A DNA stretch of 64,000 nucleotides from Streptomyces sp. NBC_01233 (GCF_035989305.1 NZ_CP108514.1:8846501-8910500), one strand, 5' to 3'. Counted from the first letter of the stretch, positions 28,075 to 39,490 are shown. Program-made: numbers and translations. Notes: generated by a model not told the origin, from the sequence alone.

Positions 28075-28845
28075 TCAACCGCCGAGGTCCAGGTGCGGGA
28101 ACTGCGCGAGGAAGGGTTCCGCGGTGGCCGCGATGCCCCGCCCGAAGGGCGCGTCGAAGTCCCAGATCAGGAACAGCAGGAACGCGATGAGCGCGCTGAA
28201 CAGACCGGCCAGCAGCAGCTCCCGGAACGACCGCCTGATCTGTAGCGTGAAGATCAGCCCCACCGTCACCAGGGCGCCCGCGATCAGCCCGAACCACACC
28301 ACCCCCGGCATGGTGGCCCCGGCGCTCTGGCCGCGCGCACTGCGGGCGTCGTCCGCCACCGCGACCTGGTCGACCAGCGGCTGGTACGCCTGCCCCTCGT
28401 GGTCGGTCTGCGGCTCGTAGTCGGTGACGTCCCGGCGGATACGTTCCAGCAGCTCGCCGCCGCGGTCCGTGAGGTCGCCGTGGTCGGCCATCTCCTTCCA
28501 CTCGGTGTCCACCACGTACGTCACGTACGCGTCGACATCGGACCGGATCTTCTTGCGCACCTCGGCCGGGTAGACCTCGGAGCGGACACTGATCTCGTGC
28601 AGGGCCTGCGCCTCCTGGCGCACGTACTCCTGGGCGGCGCCGCGGCCCTCCCAGACGCCGGCGATCGCCAGGCCGAGCACGATCGCGTAGATCACGCCGA
28701 TCATCATCGTCATGTATTCGATGACGTCCGGGGTTTCGTTCGGATCGTCGTCCTCGCCGATCCGGCGGTGATTGAAGAAGGCGATGGACAGCACCACGGC
28801 ACAGGCCGCGGCCATCGCGAGGGACAGGACGAGCCATTCCGACAA
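28075..28845 (-). CDS. DUF4239 (bestrophin-like) membrane protein
   Basis: 256 residues. Two N-terminal helices (VLSLAMAAACAVVLSIAFF; MTMMIGVIYAIVLGLAIAGV) are followed by a large loop with AQALHEISVRSEVYPAEVRK. Two C-terminal helices close it (VVWFGLIAGALVTVGLIFT; LLLAGLFSALIAFLLFLIWD). This matches DUF4239 proteins, of unknown function but distantly like bestrophin channels. It is 32 bp downstream of the proline-rich protein gene, so probably one operon. Confidence 0.88.
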   Translation of the reverse strand: MSEWLVLSLAMAAACAVVLSIAFFNHRRIGEDDDPNETPDVIEYMTMMIGVIYAIVLGLAIAGVWEGRGAAQEYVRQEAQALHEISVRSEVYPAEVRKKIRSDVDAYVTYVVDTEWKEMADHGDLTDRGGELLERIRRDVTDYEPQTDHEGQAYQPLVDQVAVADDARSARGQSAGATMPGVVWFGLIAGALVTVGLIFTLQIRRSFRELLLAGLFSALIAFLLFLIWDFDAPFGRGIAATAEPFLAQFPHLDLGG

Positions 28846-28877
28846 GATGACTCCCGATCGGTTTCAGGTGGGGCGGG

Positions 28878-29588
28878 CTAGCGCGGGCGCAGCGCGACGA
28901 TCGCGAGCACCGCGGGAGCCGCGGTCAGCAGGGTGAAGGTCACCGGCGAGATGTGGTGCTCCACCGGCTTGCGGGCCGGCGCGTGGTACGCCGGGCGGGC
29001 CACCGGCTTCGGCGGCGGTGGCGTCACCACGGGGGCGGGTGGGGGCGGCGCGGGAGCCTTGGCCGCGCGGGGCGGCTGGGGCGCCGGTTTCGGCGGAGGT
29101 GGTGGGGGCAGGACGGGCTTGAGTACGGGTTGGGGCGCCGGCTTGGGCGGCGGAGGCGGTGGCGTGGGCTTCGGAGGCGGGGTGGGCGTGGGCTTGGGCG
29201 GTGGCGGAGGGGGCGGCGGCTCGGGCGTCGGCGGGGGCGGGGGCGGGGGCGGTGGTGGCGGCTTGGGCGGACACGGCGGGGGCGGAGGCGGCGGGCAGTG
29301 GGGACCGCCGTGACGGCCCCCGCCATGGTCCCCGCCACGGCCCCCGCCGTGGTCCTTTCCGTGGTCCCTTGCGTGGCCGGAGCCGCGGTCGGCACCGTGA
29401 TGTCCGCCACCCGAGCCGCCTCCGCGGCCGCCCCCGCCGGCCACCGCGACCACTGCCGTGGCGGTCGCGGCGTCGCCGGAGCAGGTCGTCGCGTAGGCGC
29501 AGCTATCAGCCACGGCCGGCGTGGCGGACAGGGCCGCCCACAGCAGGACCGGGACCGCCAGCAGGCGCTTGGCACAGGCTCTGTTCAC
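28878..29588 (-). CDS. Proline-rich secreted protein
   Basis: 236 residues from GTG 29588. Signal peptide (LLAVPVLLWAALSATPAVA), two cysteines (SCAYATTCSGD), a Gly/His/Asp-rich segment and a long Pro/Lys run. The C-terminal hydrophobic segment is FTLLTAAPAVLAIVALRPR. The proline run could cross the wall with the C-terminus in the membrane. An upstream extension to 29717 is open but has no signal-like start. Function unknown; low complexity limits inference. Confidence 0.6.
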   Translation of the reverse strand: MNRACAKRLLAVPVLLWAALSATPAVADSCAYATTCSGDAATATAVVAVAGGGGRGGGSGGGHHGADRGSGHARDHGKDHGGGRGGDHGGGRHGGPHCPPPPPPPCPPKPPPPPPPPPPPTPEPPPPPPPPKPTPTPPPKPTPPPPPPKPAPQPVLKPVLPPPPPPKPAPQPPRAAKAPAPPPPAPVVTPPPPKPVARPAYHAPARKPVEHHISPVTFTLLTAAPAVLAIVALRPR

Positions 29589-29914
29589 CCGGGGAGCATG
29601 GGCCCACGCGCGCCCGCGCACGCGAGGCTCGGCCCCGGTTCGCCTGAACGGGTGGAGCGACGACCCGAGAGGTTTGAGCCAGTCGCGGGCCGGTCCCGCA
29701 GCGAGCCCGATCACCACCTGTCAATTCCCAAAAGGGATTTGTCGGTATCGGTCATTCGCCCCACAGGGCGTGCCGGGCGCCTTTGGTGTGTGACGAAGAA
29801 CGGATCGCCAATTTCCGCTTTTGCTCGCCCTGTTGGGCAATGATCAGTACATTCGGCTCGGACAGGAGTCCGACCTCGGACGGACCGCCGCAGGAACAAC
29901 GCTTGGAGACCCCG

Positions 29915-30745
29915 ATGGAGCGCCCCGCCTGGGCCCCGCCAGGCATCGACATATCGGTGCCGAGCGTGTCCCGCATCTACGATTACTACCTGGGCGGGTC
30001 CCACAATTTCGAGGTCGACCGCCAGGCGGCCCGCCGCGCCATGGAATTCATGCCGGGACTGCCCAAGGTCATGCAGGCCAACCGGGCATTCATGCGCCGC
30101 GCCGTCCGGCACGCCGTCGCCGAGGGCGTCACGCAGTTCCTCGACATCGGCTCCGGCATCCCCACCTTCGGCAACGTCCACGAGGTCGCCCGGGCCGCCA
30201 GCCCCGAGGCGCGCGTGGTCTACGTCGACCACGACCCGGTGGCCGTCGCGCACAGCCGGGCCGTCCTCGACGGGGACGACCGCACCGACATCGTCGCCGC
30301 CGACCTGCGCAAGCCGAAGGAGATCCTGGCCGCCCCCGAGGTCGGCCGGCTGCTCGACCTCGAACGCCCGGTCGCCCTGCTGCTCGTCGCCGTCCTGCAC
30401 TTCCTGGAGGACTCGGACGACCCGTACGCCGCCGTCGCCGGACTGCGCGACGCCCTGGCCCCCGGCAGCCTGCTGATCCTCACGCACGCCTCGTACGAGG
30501 GGATCCCGCTCACGGAGGAGGTCGCGGGCGGCGTCGTCGACGTCTACCGGGACATCCGCAACCCGCTCGTCATGCGCACCGGGGAGCAGATCGGCGACTT
30601 CTTCGACGGCTTCGAGCTGCTGGAGCCCGGACTGGTCTCCATGCCCGACTGGCGGCCGGACGGACCCGGCAGCGAGGCGGAGGGCGAGACGCCGGAGGAC
30701 CCGTACGCCTTTTCCGGCTTCGGCGGAGTGGGACGCAAGGCGTGA
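29915..30745 (+). CDS. SAM-dependent methyltransferase (DUF574 / Methyltransf_19)
   Basis: 276 residues from ATG 29915 with TTGGAGA upstream. Family marks are SVSRIYDYYLGGSHNFEVDR near the start, FLDIGSGIPTFGNVHE (SAM site, about residue 80), VVYVDHDPVAVAHS and LTHASYEG. This actinomycete family is large; most members have no known substrate. Its stop overlaps the start of the GGDEF-EAL gene (GTGA), so the two are translationally coupled. Confidence 0.9.
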   Translation: MERPAWAPPGIDISVPSVSRIYDYYLGGSHNFEVDRQAARRAMEFMPGLPKVMQANRAFMRRAVRHAVAEGVTQFLDIGSGIPTFGNVHEVARAASPEARVVYVDHDPVAVAHSRAVLDGDDRTDIVAADLRKPKEILAAPEVGRLLDLERPVALLLVAVLHFLEDSDDPYAAVAGLRDALAPGSLLILTHASYEGIPLTEEVAGGVVDVYRDIRNPLVMRTGEQIGDFFDGFELLEPGLVSMPDWRPDGPGSEAEGETPEDPYAFSGFGGVGRKA

Positions 30746-33003
30746 GACTTCCGGCACAGACCGCGGGCGCGCCGGACGCTGCCGTGGCGCCCGTCCTCGC
30801 ACCGGCCGCGGTACCGGCCGCAGCGCCGGCCGCCGGTGCCGCCGCGGCCCCCCACGGCGGCATCGAGGACCGGATCGCCCGCTTCGCGACCATCTGGGGC
30901 CGGGCGATCTTCCCGGTCACGGCCACCTCGCTGACCCGCACCGAGTTCGAGCGGCACCTGCTGCCGCTCACCCGGACGCTCACCGAGGCCCTGCACGCCC
31001 GGCCCTTCGACGCCGCCGTCGCCCAGCGGGTGGGGGCGGAACTCGTCGCCGTGCACTGCACCGACCCCGAGGCCCTGGCCGGCACCCTCGGCGTGATCGA
31101 GTCCTACCTGGTGCTCTACTGCGGCCCGGACGGACTCGAAGGCTCCGGCGTGGAGGGCACCGCCGAGTACCACGCGCGCTGCGCCCGGCTCCAGCACGCC
31201 ATCGCGGCGGGATACGCCCGGGCCCTGCGCGAGCGCACCCTCCGCGAGCAGGAGGCCATCGCCCGCTCCGCGCTGACCGCCCGCACCGACGCCCAGCAGG
31301 CCCTGCACGCGAGCGAGGAGCGCTTCCGGGCGGTCTTCGAGGGCGCGGCCGTCGGTATCGGCATCGCCGACCTCGACGGGAACGTGCTGGAGGTCAACGA
31401 CACGCTCCTGCAGATGTTCGGCGGCCTGGAGGGCCACGTCCGCAGCCGCAACGTCAGCGAGTGGGGCCACCCGGACGACACCCCGCACGTCTGGCGGATG
31501 TACGGGGAACTGGTGCGCGGCGAGCGCGAGAGCTACCGCGTGGAGAAGCCGTACTACCGGCACGACGGAACCGTCCTCTGGACCAACCTCACGGTGTCGC
31601 TGCTGCGCGACGCCGACGGCAAGCCGCAGTACCAGCTGGCGCTGATGGAGGACACCACCGAACGCCGGCTGCTGAACCTGCGCCTGCGCTACGAGGCCAC
31701 CCACGACGCCCTCACCGGCCTGCCCAACCGGACGCTGTTCTTCGAAAGGCTCGAAAAGGCCCTCGGCGGGGCCGGCGGCAGCCGCTATGGCCTGTGCTAC
31801 CTCGACCTCGACGGCTTCAAGGCGGTCAACGACAGCCTCGGGCACTCGGCGGGTGACCGGCTGCTGGTGGAGGTCGCCGACCGGCTGCAGAGCTGCGCGA
31901 CCGGCCCGGGCGAGGTCGTCGCCCGGCTCGGCGGCGACGAGTTCGTCGCCCTGACCACCGGCCCCGACACCGAGGAGAAGGTGACCGACCTCGCCGTCCG
32001 CATCCTCTCCGCCCTGTCCACGCCGATCCGGCTGGAAGGCCGTGAGCTGACGGTCAGGGGCAGCATCGGGATCGTCGAGGGCCCGGCGAAGGAGCGCACC
32101 CCGGCGGAGGTGCTGCGCAGCGCCGACATCACCATGTACCGGGCCAAGGCGGCCGGCGGCAACCGCTTCGAATTCGCCGACGCCGAGGCCGACGCCCGCG
32201 CGATCACCCGCCACGGGCTGACCAACGCCCTGCCGGCGGCGCTGGAGCGCGGCGAGTTCTTCATCGAGTACCAGCCGCTGGTCCACATGCGTGACGGCAG
32301 CGTGCACGGGGCGGAGGCCCTGGTGCGCTGGTCGCACCCGCAGTACGGGGTGCTCGGCCCGGACCGCTTCATCCCGCTCGCCGAACGGACCGGGCTGATC
32401 GTGCCGCTCGGCCGCTGGGTACTGGAGGAGTCCGTCCGCCAGGCCCGGATCTGGCAGTGCCAGAACGGCGGCGCGGCCCTGCGGGTCAACGTCAACCTCT
32501 CGCCGACCCAGCTGCACCACCCGGGCCTGGTCGCCGACACCGTCGCGGTGCTGGAGAAGTCCGGGCTCGCCCCGGGCGCCCTGTGCCTGGAGGTCACCGA
32601 ATCCGCCCTGATAGGGGCCGACGACGAACTCCTGGAGCCGCTGCGCCGGCTCGCCGCCCTGGGCGTGGACATCGCGCTCGACGACTTCGGCACCGGCTAC
32701 TCGAACCTCGCCAATCTGCGCCGCCTGCCGGTCAGCGTGCTCAAGCTCGACCGCTCCTTCACCCAGGGGATGCAGCAGCAGCCCGCCAACCCGGTCGACG
32801 TCAAGATCGTGGAGGGGATCGTCGCCCTCGCCCACAGCCTCGAACTGGCCGTCACCGTCGAGGGCGTGGAGACCGGCGCCCAGGCCGCCCAGCTGCGAGC
32901 CCTCGGCTGCGACACCGCCCAGGGCTGGTACTACGCCCGCCCCGGAGCCCCGGACCGCATCCATGCCCTCTCCCTCTCGGACGCGGTGCCCACGCCTTCC
33001 TGA
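30742..33003 (+). CDS. PAS-GGDEF-EAL bifunctional c-di-GMP enzyme
   Basis: 753 residues from GTG 30742. An Ala-rich start and a helical sensor-like region precede a PAS domain near residues 190-310 (RFRAVFEGAAVGIGIADLDG). The GGDEF domain has intact ARLGGDEFVAL (about 395). The EAL domain has intact GAEALVRWSHPQYG, VTESALIG and LDDFGTGYSN. Both catalytic halves appear complete, so it could make and hydrolyse c-di-GMP. In Streptomyces c-di-GMP controls development through BldD. No TTA codon noticed. It ends at a palindromic terminator. Confidence 0.93.
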   Translation: MRLPAQTAGAPDAAVAPVLAPAAVPAAAPAAGAAAAPHGGIEDRIARFATIWGRAIFPVTATSLTRTEFERHLLPLTRTLTEALHARPFDAAVAQRVGAELVAVHCTDPEALAGTLGVIESYLVLYCGPDGLEGSGVEGTAEYHARCARLQHAIAAGYARALRERTLREQEAIARSALTARTDAQQALHASEERFRAVFEGAAVGIGIADLDGNVLEVNDTLLQMFGGLEGHVRSRNVSEWGHPDDTPHVWRMYGELVRGERESYRVEKPYYRHDGTVLWTNLTVSLLRDADGKPQYQLALMEDTTERRLLNLRLRYEATHDALTGLPNRTLFFERLEKALGGAGGSRYGLCYLDLDGFKAVNDSLGHSAGDRLLVEVADRLQSCATGPGEVVARLGGDEFVALTTGPDTEEKVTDLAVRILSALSTPIRLEGRELTVRGSIGIVEGPAKERTPAEVLRSADITMYRAKAAGGNRFEFADAEADARAITRHGLTNALPAALERGEFFIEYQPLVHMRDGSVHGAEALVRWSHPQYGVLGPDRFIPLAERTGLIVPLGRWVLEESVRQARIWQCQNGGAALRVNVNLSPTQLHHPGLVADTVAVLEKSGLAPGALCLEVTESALIGADDELLEPLRRLAALGVDIALDDFGTGYSNLANLRRLPVSVLKLDRSFTQGMQQQPANPVDVKIVEGIVALAHSLELAVTVEGVETGAQAAQLRALGCDTAQGWYYARPGAPDRIHALSLSDAVPTPS

Positions 33004-33046
33004 CGTCACCTCCACGGACCACCCGAGCCCGAGCCGGAGGCGGCCC

Positions 33047-33068
33047 GCGGGGCCTCCGGAGGCCCCGC
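33047..33068. terminator. 22-bp perfect palindrome between convergent genes
   Basis: GCGGGGCCTCC followed by its exact reverse complement, between the GGDEF-EAL stop (33003) and the monooxygenase stop (33077). Serves both directions. Confidence 0.7.
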
Positions 33069-33076
33069 CCCGCCGG

Positions 33077-34144
33077 TCAGTCCAGGCCGGCCTCCGTCCC
33101 GCGGCCGGGTGTCCGGACGGCTTCCAGGACCCGCTCGTACCGCCGGGCGGTGTCGGCCAGGACCTCGGCAGCCACGGGCAGCCGCTGGGCCTGATAGCCG
33201 TCGAGCACCTCCTCGCCGGCCGGCCCGCCGAGAGCGGCGGCCAGCGTCCGGCCGAGTGCGGCGGCGTCCTGGATGCCGGTGTTCATGCCCAGCCCGCCGG
33301 CTATGGGGTGCACGTGCGCGGCATCCCCGGCGAGGAAGACCCGGCCCTCCCTCATCCGCGTTGCCATGCGGACGTTGACCCGCCAGGAGGAGAGCCAGGT
33401 GGGATCCGCGAGCCGGATCCCGGGCATTCGTGCGTGCCGGTCGAAGAGCCGCTGGAAGCTCTCCAGCGAGGGCGGCAGCAGTTCGCCGTGCTCGTCCTGT
33501 TCGGGCGAGGCCTGCAGCTGGAAGGTGTCCGTCCCTGGCATGGGGCAGAGCAGTATCCCGGCGCCTTCCGAGGTGAACCACTGGTGCCAGACGTCCCGGC
33601 TGAGTCCGGGTGCCTTGACATCCCCGAGCACCATCGCGGGCTCCGCTTCCGCACTTCCCTCGAAGGGGATGCCGAGGAGCTTGCGCGTGGCGCTGTGCCC
33701 GCCGTCGCACCCGGCGAGATAGCGGGCCCCGATCACGGTGGAGTCCCCGAGCTCGGCGCTGACCCCGGCCGCGTCCTGGGTGATTCCGGCGAGCGAGGAC
33801 CCCCACTCGACCCGCACACCCAGCTCTGCGAGCCGGTCGCGCAGCGCCTCCTCGATCTGCCACTGCCCGATCAATAGACCGGCGTCGATGGGGGTGTCGT
33901 TGACGTGTGCTCCGTCGAAGTACTTGCGCAGGACCACCTTGCTGTTGCCGGTGGAAATGAGGGGCTCGGCCGCGCCGAGTTCCCGGAAGACCTCGAGGCT
34001 GCTCGGCTGCAGTCCCTTGCCGCGGGATTCGCGGTGGGGGGCGGGCCGCTGATCGATGACGCGCACGGCGACTCCGCGCAGCGCGAGATCGCAGGCCAGC
34101 GTCAGTCCTGTAGGGCCGGAGCCCACGATCAATACGTCGGTCAT
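33077..34144 (-). CDS. FAD-dependent aromatic/polyketide-type monooxygenase
   Basis: 355 residues from ATG 34144 (GGAGAGGA upstream). Rossmann motif MTDVLIVGSGPTGLTLACDL, then RGKGLQPSSLEVFRELGA. The second FAD motif is GRVFLAGDAAHVHPIAGG and the NMNTG-like segment is GLGMNTGIQDA. It belongs to the PHBH-fold group that hydroxylates phenols or inactivates drugs such as tetracyclines or rifamycins. It is shorter than the 500-residue polyketide hydroxylases and lacks their thioredoxin-like tail. Divergent from a TetR gene, so expression is probably induced by its substrate. Confidence 0.9.
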   Translation of the reverse strand: MTDVLIVGSGPTGLTLACDLALRGVAVRVIDQRPAPHRESRGKGLQPSSLEVFRELGAAEPLISTGNSKVVLRKYFDGAHVNDTPIDAGLLIGQWQIEEALRDRLAELGVRVEWGSSLAGITQDAAGVSAELGDSTVIGARYLAGCDGGHSATRKLLGIPFEGSAEAEPAMVLGDVKAPGLSRDVWHQWFTSEGAGILLCPMPGTDTFQLQASPEQDEHGELLPPSLESFQRLFDRHARMPGIRLADPTWLSSWRVNVRMATRMREGRVFLAGDAAHVHPIAGGLGMNTGIQDAAALGRTLAAALGGPAGEEVLDGYQAQRLPVAAEVLADTARRYERVLEAVRTPGRGTEAGLD

Positions 34145-34204
34145 CGGATGTCCTCTCCTCGTCGATGCCTCAAGGAAAGCGGACCCCGCCAGAAAAAGCA
34201 ACCC

Positions 34205-34220
34205 GGTTAAAAAATTAACC
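34205..34220. promoter_or_regulatory. TetR operator candidate GGTTAA-AAAA-TTAACC
   Basis: 6-bp inverted arms around four A residues in the 106-bp gap between the divergent monooxygenase and TetR genes. The right arm TTAACC also forms the -35 of the tetR promoter. Confidence 0.75.
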
Positions 34221-34243
34221 TGGTCATCAATTCGTGCTACGCT
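34215..34243 (+). promoter_or_regulatory. Promoter of the tetR gene, probably leaderless
   Basis: TTAACC (34215-34220) and TACGCT (34238-34243) with a 17-nt spacer. The ATG at 34251 is only eight bases past the -10, so transcription would begin at or near the start codon. Confidence 0.6.
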
Positions 34244-34250
34244 GTGAGGC

Positions 34251-34955
34251 ATGGAGAACACGACAGGTCTGCGCGAGAGCAAGAAGCTCCGTACGCGCCG
34301 CCAGCTGGCGGCGACGGCGCTGGAGCTGTTCCTGGAGCGGGGCTTCGACGCCGTGTCGGTGGCGGATGTCGCCGCCGCGGCCGAGGTCTCCAAGCCCACC
34401 CTCTTCCGGTACTTCCCGAGCAAGGAGGACCTGCTGCTCGACCGGTTCGCCGACCATCAGGACGAGGCGGCGCGCATCGTGCGCGAGCGGCCCGCCGGTC
34501 AGACGCCGGTGGGTGCGCTGCATGCCCATTTCCTGGCGGCACTCGCCGAACGGGACCCGATCACAGGGCTGTGCGACCACCCCGGGGTGCTCGCCTTCCA
34601 GCGGCTGCTCTACGGCACCGCCAGCCTGCAGGCCCGGCTCGGCCACTACACGGACCGGGAGGTGGAGCTGCTCGCCGCCGTGCTCGAGGCGGAGTCGGTC
34701 CCGCCGCTCACCGCCCGGCTGGCGGCGATCCACCTGGTGGCCGTCCGTGACGAGCTCGGCCGGGAGAACTGGCGGCGGCTCGACGCCGGCCGGAGCGCCG
34801 ACCAGGCCCACCCGGCCGCCGTGGTCGACGCCGATCGGGCCTTCGGGATGCTGGCCGACGGCCTCGACAGGGCCCTGCCGATAGCCCCGGCTTCGACCTC
34901 GACCTCGACCTCGACCTCGACCTCGACCCCGGCTCCGGCCTCGCCTTCGGCGTGA
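34251..34955 (+). CDS. TetR-family repressor
   Basis: 234 residues. N-terminal HTH: LRTRRQLAATALELFLERGF and VSVADVAAAAEVSKPTLFRYF, the usual TetR pattern ending in FPSKEDLLLDRF. The ligand-binding domain is alpha-helical. The tail APASTSTSTSTSTST is encoded by a hexanucleotide repeat and is probably disordered. It most likely represses itself and the divergent FAD monooxygenase through the GGTTAA palindrome. Confidence 0.92.
   Translation: MENTTGLRESKKLRTRRQLAATALELFLERGFDAVSVADVAAAAEVSKPTLFRYFPSKEDLLLDRFADHQDEAARIVRERPAGQTPVGALHAHFLAALAERDPITGLCDHPGVLAFQRLLYGTASLQARLGHYTDREVELLAAVLEAESVPPLTARLAAIHLVAVRDELGRENWRRLDAGRSADQAHPAAVVDADRAFGMLADGLDRALPIAPASTSTSTSTSTSTPAPASPSA
34893..34930 (+). 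repeat. Hexanucleotide repeat (CGACCT)n in the tetR tail
   Basis: About six uninterrupted copies encoding Ser-Thr repeats close to the C-terminus. It is slippage-prone but frame-preserving. Confidence 0.85.
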
Positions 34956-35117
34956 TGCCCGCTCCACCCGCGGTGGGGGAACCGGGGGGTCGGGGCCGGC
35001 GGGCCCGGCTGCCCCCGGTGCCCCGGCGAGGCTTGCCGTGGGGCGCGCCGGGGCACCGCCGGCCGCCGGCTGACCTGTCCCGACTGGCCGCCCCTGGATG
35101 ACCCGCCCCCGGCGGGG

Positions 35118-35996
35118 TCAGCCCACCAGCATGCGCTTCAGTTCGCGGGCCGCACGCGGGGGAGCCACGTCGGTGCGGTGGGCCAAGGCCACCGTGCGCC
35201 GCAGCGGGGACCCGGCCAGCGGGGTCGCCCGCAGACCGGGACCGGCGCGGTCCACCACCATCGCCGGGACCACCGCGATGCCCAGCCCCGCCCGGACGAA
35301 GCCCAGGACCGCGTCCATCTCGCCGCCCTCCACGGTGAAGACCGGCTCGAAGCCCTCCGCGCGGCAGGCCGCCACGGTCAGCTCCCGCAGGTCGTAGCCG
35401 TGCCGGAACATCACCATCGGCTCGTCGCGCAGGCCCCGTATGGTCAGCTCGCCGCCTCCGCCCGGCGCCGGCCGCTCCGCCGACGAGACCACCACCAGGT
35501 CCTCCGTCAGCAGTTCCACCGTGGTCAGGGCCGGAGCCGAGGGCGGCAGCGGCAGCGCGATCAGGGCGAGGTCCAGGGCCCCGCGCGCGAGTTCCCGTAC
35601 GAGGTCCAGCGAACCGCTCTCCTCGATCAGCAGCTCGATCCCCGGATGCGCGGCGTGGAAGGTCCGCAGCACGTCCGGCAGCAGGCCCGTGCACACGCTC
35701 GGGGTGGCACCCAGCCGGACCCGCCCGCGCCGCAGCTGCGCCAGTTCCTGCACCTCCAGCCGCGCGGTGTCCGCGTCCGCCAGGATCCGCCGGGCCAGCG
35801 GCAGCAGCGTCTCGCCCGCGTCGGTGAGCGCGATGTTGCCGCGCGCCCGGCTGAAGAGCTCGGCCCCCAGTTCCCGTTCGAGCGCCTTGATCTGCTGGGA
35901 GAGCGAGGGCTGGGCCACGTGCACCCGCTCCGCGGCCCGGGTGAAGTGCCGGGTCTCGGCGACGGCCACGAAGTACAGGAGCTGCTGGAACTGCAT
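35118..35996 (-). CDS. LysR-family regulator divergent from sdhCAB
   Basis: 292 residues from ATG 35996 ([18 protein letters not shown]). [30 protein letters not shown]. The co-inducer domain follows ([37 protein letters not shown]). An ATG at 36050 would add 18 residues unusual for the family. It is divergent from the succinate dehydrogenase operon and probably controls it and itself through the T-N11-A box between them. S. coelicolor has, as I recall, the same neighbour arrangement (SCO0922-0925). Confidence 0.9.
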   Translation of the reverse strand: MQFQQLLYFVAVAETRHFTRAAERVHVAQPSLSQQIKALERELGAELFSRARGNIALTDAGETLLPLARRILADADTARLEVQELAQLRRGRVRLGATPSVCTGLLPDVLRTFHAAHPGIELLIEESGSLDLVRELARGALDLALIALPLPPSAPALTTVELLTEDLVVVSSAERPAPGGGGELTIRGLRDEPMVMFRHGYDLRELTVAACRAEGFEPVFTVEGGEMDAVLGFVRAGLGIAVVPAMVVDRAGPGLRATPLAGSPLRRTVALAHRTDVAPPRAARELKRMLVG

Positions 35997-36017
35997 CAGC
36001 CCAGCGTAAACCGCTCC

Positions 36018-36032
36018 ATAGGCAACCTCTAT
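36018..36032. promoter_or_regulatory. LysR box candidate ATAG-N7-CTAT
   Basis: Perfect inverted arms; T36019 and A36031 give the T-N11-A rule of LysR sites. It is 22 bp upstream of the LysR start. Confidence 0.65.
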
Positions 36033-36064
36033 CGATTTGAGCTCCTTCATGTCTTGGACCTTTC

Positions 36065-36078
36065 GGGACCTCGGTCCC
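36065..36078. promoter_or_regulatory. Palindrome GGGACC-TC-GGTCCC before sdhC
   Basis: It sits between a possible -35 (TTGGAC, 36054-36059) and -10 (TACCGT, 36079-36084). The spacer would be 19 nt, a layout seen with activators that distort long-spacer promoters. Confidence 0.45.
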
Positions 36079-36090
36079 TACCGTCGAGAC

Positions 36091-36795
36091 ATGGCTCTGG
36101 CAACGCGGACGGGTCGACGGCCGTCCACCACGCGCACACTCTGGGACTCCTCCGTCGGCAAGAAGTCCGTGATGGCCGTCTCCGGTCTGGTGATGCTCGG
36201 CTACCTCGTCGTGCACATGCTCGGCAACCTCAAGATCTTCTTCGGCTCGGACGAGTTCAACGGCTACGCCCACTGGCTGCGCACCCTCGGCTCGCCCTTC
36301 CTCCACCACGAGTGGGCCCTGTGGATCGTCCGCGTGGTGCTCCTCGCCGCGGTCGTCGCGCACGCCGTGTCCGCCTACCAGCTCAGCCGGCGCGACATCA
36401 AGGCCCGCCCGGTCACGTACGCGCACAAGCGCCGCCGCGCGAGTTACGCCACTCGGACCATGCGCTGGGGCGGCATCATCCTCGGCCTCTTCATCGTCTG
36501 GCACCTGCTCGACCTCACCACGCTCACCGTCAACGAGCGCGCCTGGGCCGGCCACCCGTACGAGAACGTCCTCGCCACCTTCTCCACCTGGTACGGGAAC
36601 ACGATCTACATCGTGGCGATGGCCGCGCTCGGCCTGCACGTCCGGCACGGCTTCTGGAGCGCCGCCCAGACCCTCGGCGCGGGCAACGCCCGACGCGACC
36701 GGACGCTGAAGTCCCTCGCCAACGCCCTGGCCCTCGTCCTCTTCGCGGGCTTCGTCTCCGTGCCCGTCGCCGTCATGACCGGAGTCGTGAACTGA
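36091..36795 (+). CDS. sdhC: Succinate dehydrogenase/fumarate reductase cytochrome b subunit
   Basis: 234 residues, five hydrophobic helices: [80 protein letters not shown] and [18 protein letters not shown]. Conserved histidines in [20 protein letters not shown] and HVRHGFW are heme or quinone ligands. It is the single-anchor, diheme (type B) form that holds SdhAB to the membrane. First gene of sdhCAB. Confidence 0.93.
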   Translation: MALATRTGRRPSTTRTLWDSSVGKKSVMAVSGLVMLGYLVVHMLGNLKIFFGSDEFNGYAHWLRTLGSPFLHHEWALWIVRVVLLAAVVAHAVSAYQLSRRDIKARPVTYAHKRRRASYATRTMRWGGIILGLFIVWHLLDLTTLTVNERAWAGHPYENVLATFSTWYGNTIYIVAMAALGLHVRHGFWSAAQTLGAGNARRDRTLKSLANALALVLFAGFVSVPVAVMTGVVN

Positions 36796-36797
36796 CC

Positions 36798-38743
<1,946 letters not shown>

Positions 38744-38747
<4 letters not shown>

Positions 38748-39490
38748 AGCTCACCCTGCGCGTCTGGCGCCAGCGCGGCGCCGACGCCCCCGGCCACATG
38801 GCCTCCTACGAGGTCGACGGGATCTCCGAGGACATGTCCTTCCTCGAGATGCTCGACACCCTCAACGAGGACCTCATCCTGCGCGGTGAGGACCCGGTCG
38901 CCTTCGACCACGACTGCCGCGAAGGCATCTGCGGCGCCTGCAGCCTGGTCATCAACGGCGACGCCCACGGCCCGGAGCGCACCACCACCTGTCAGCTGCA
39001 CATGCGGTCCTTCACCGACGGCGACACGATCGACGTCGAACCCTGGCGGGCCGCCGCCTTCCCGGTCGTCAAGGACCTCGTCGTCGACCGCGGCGCCTTC
39101 GACCGGATCATCCAGGCGGGCGGCTACATCACCGCCCCGACCGGCGCCGCCCCCGAGGCCCACGCCACCGCCGTGCCCAAGGCCGACGCCGACTTCGCCT
39201 TCGAGCACGCCGAGTGCATCGGCTGCGGCGCGTGCGTGGCGGCCTGCCCCAACGGCTCGGCGATGCTCTTCACCTCCGCCAAGGTCAACCACCTGAACGT
39301 CCTCCCGCAGGGCTCGCCGGAGCGGGAGACCCGGGTGCTGGACATGGTGGCCCGGATGGACGACGAGGGCTTCGGCGGCTGCACCCTCACCGGGGGGTGC
39401 GCCACGGCCTGCCCGAAGGGCATCCCGCTGCCGTCGATCGCGGCGATGAACAAGGAGTGGCTGCGGGCGGTGCGCAAGGGCCCCCGCTGA
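38744..39490 (+). CDS. sdhB: Succinate dehydrogenase/fumarate reductase iron-sulfur subunit
   Basis: 248 residues. The 2Fe-2S ligands are in [16 protein letters not shown] with a later cysteine in TTTCQLHM. The 4Fe-4S and 3Fe-4S ligands are in [15 protein letters not shown] and [16 protein letters not shown]. It carries electrons from the flavin to the cytochrome b subunit. Last gene of the operon; tandem hairpins follow about 150 bp downstream. Confidence 0.96.
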
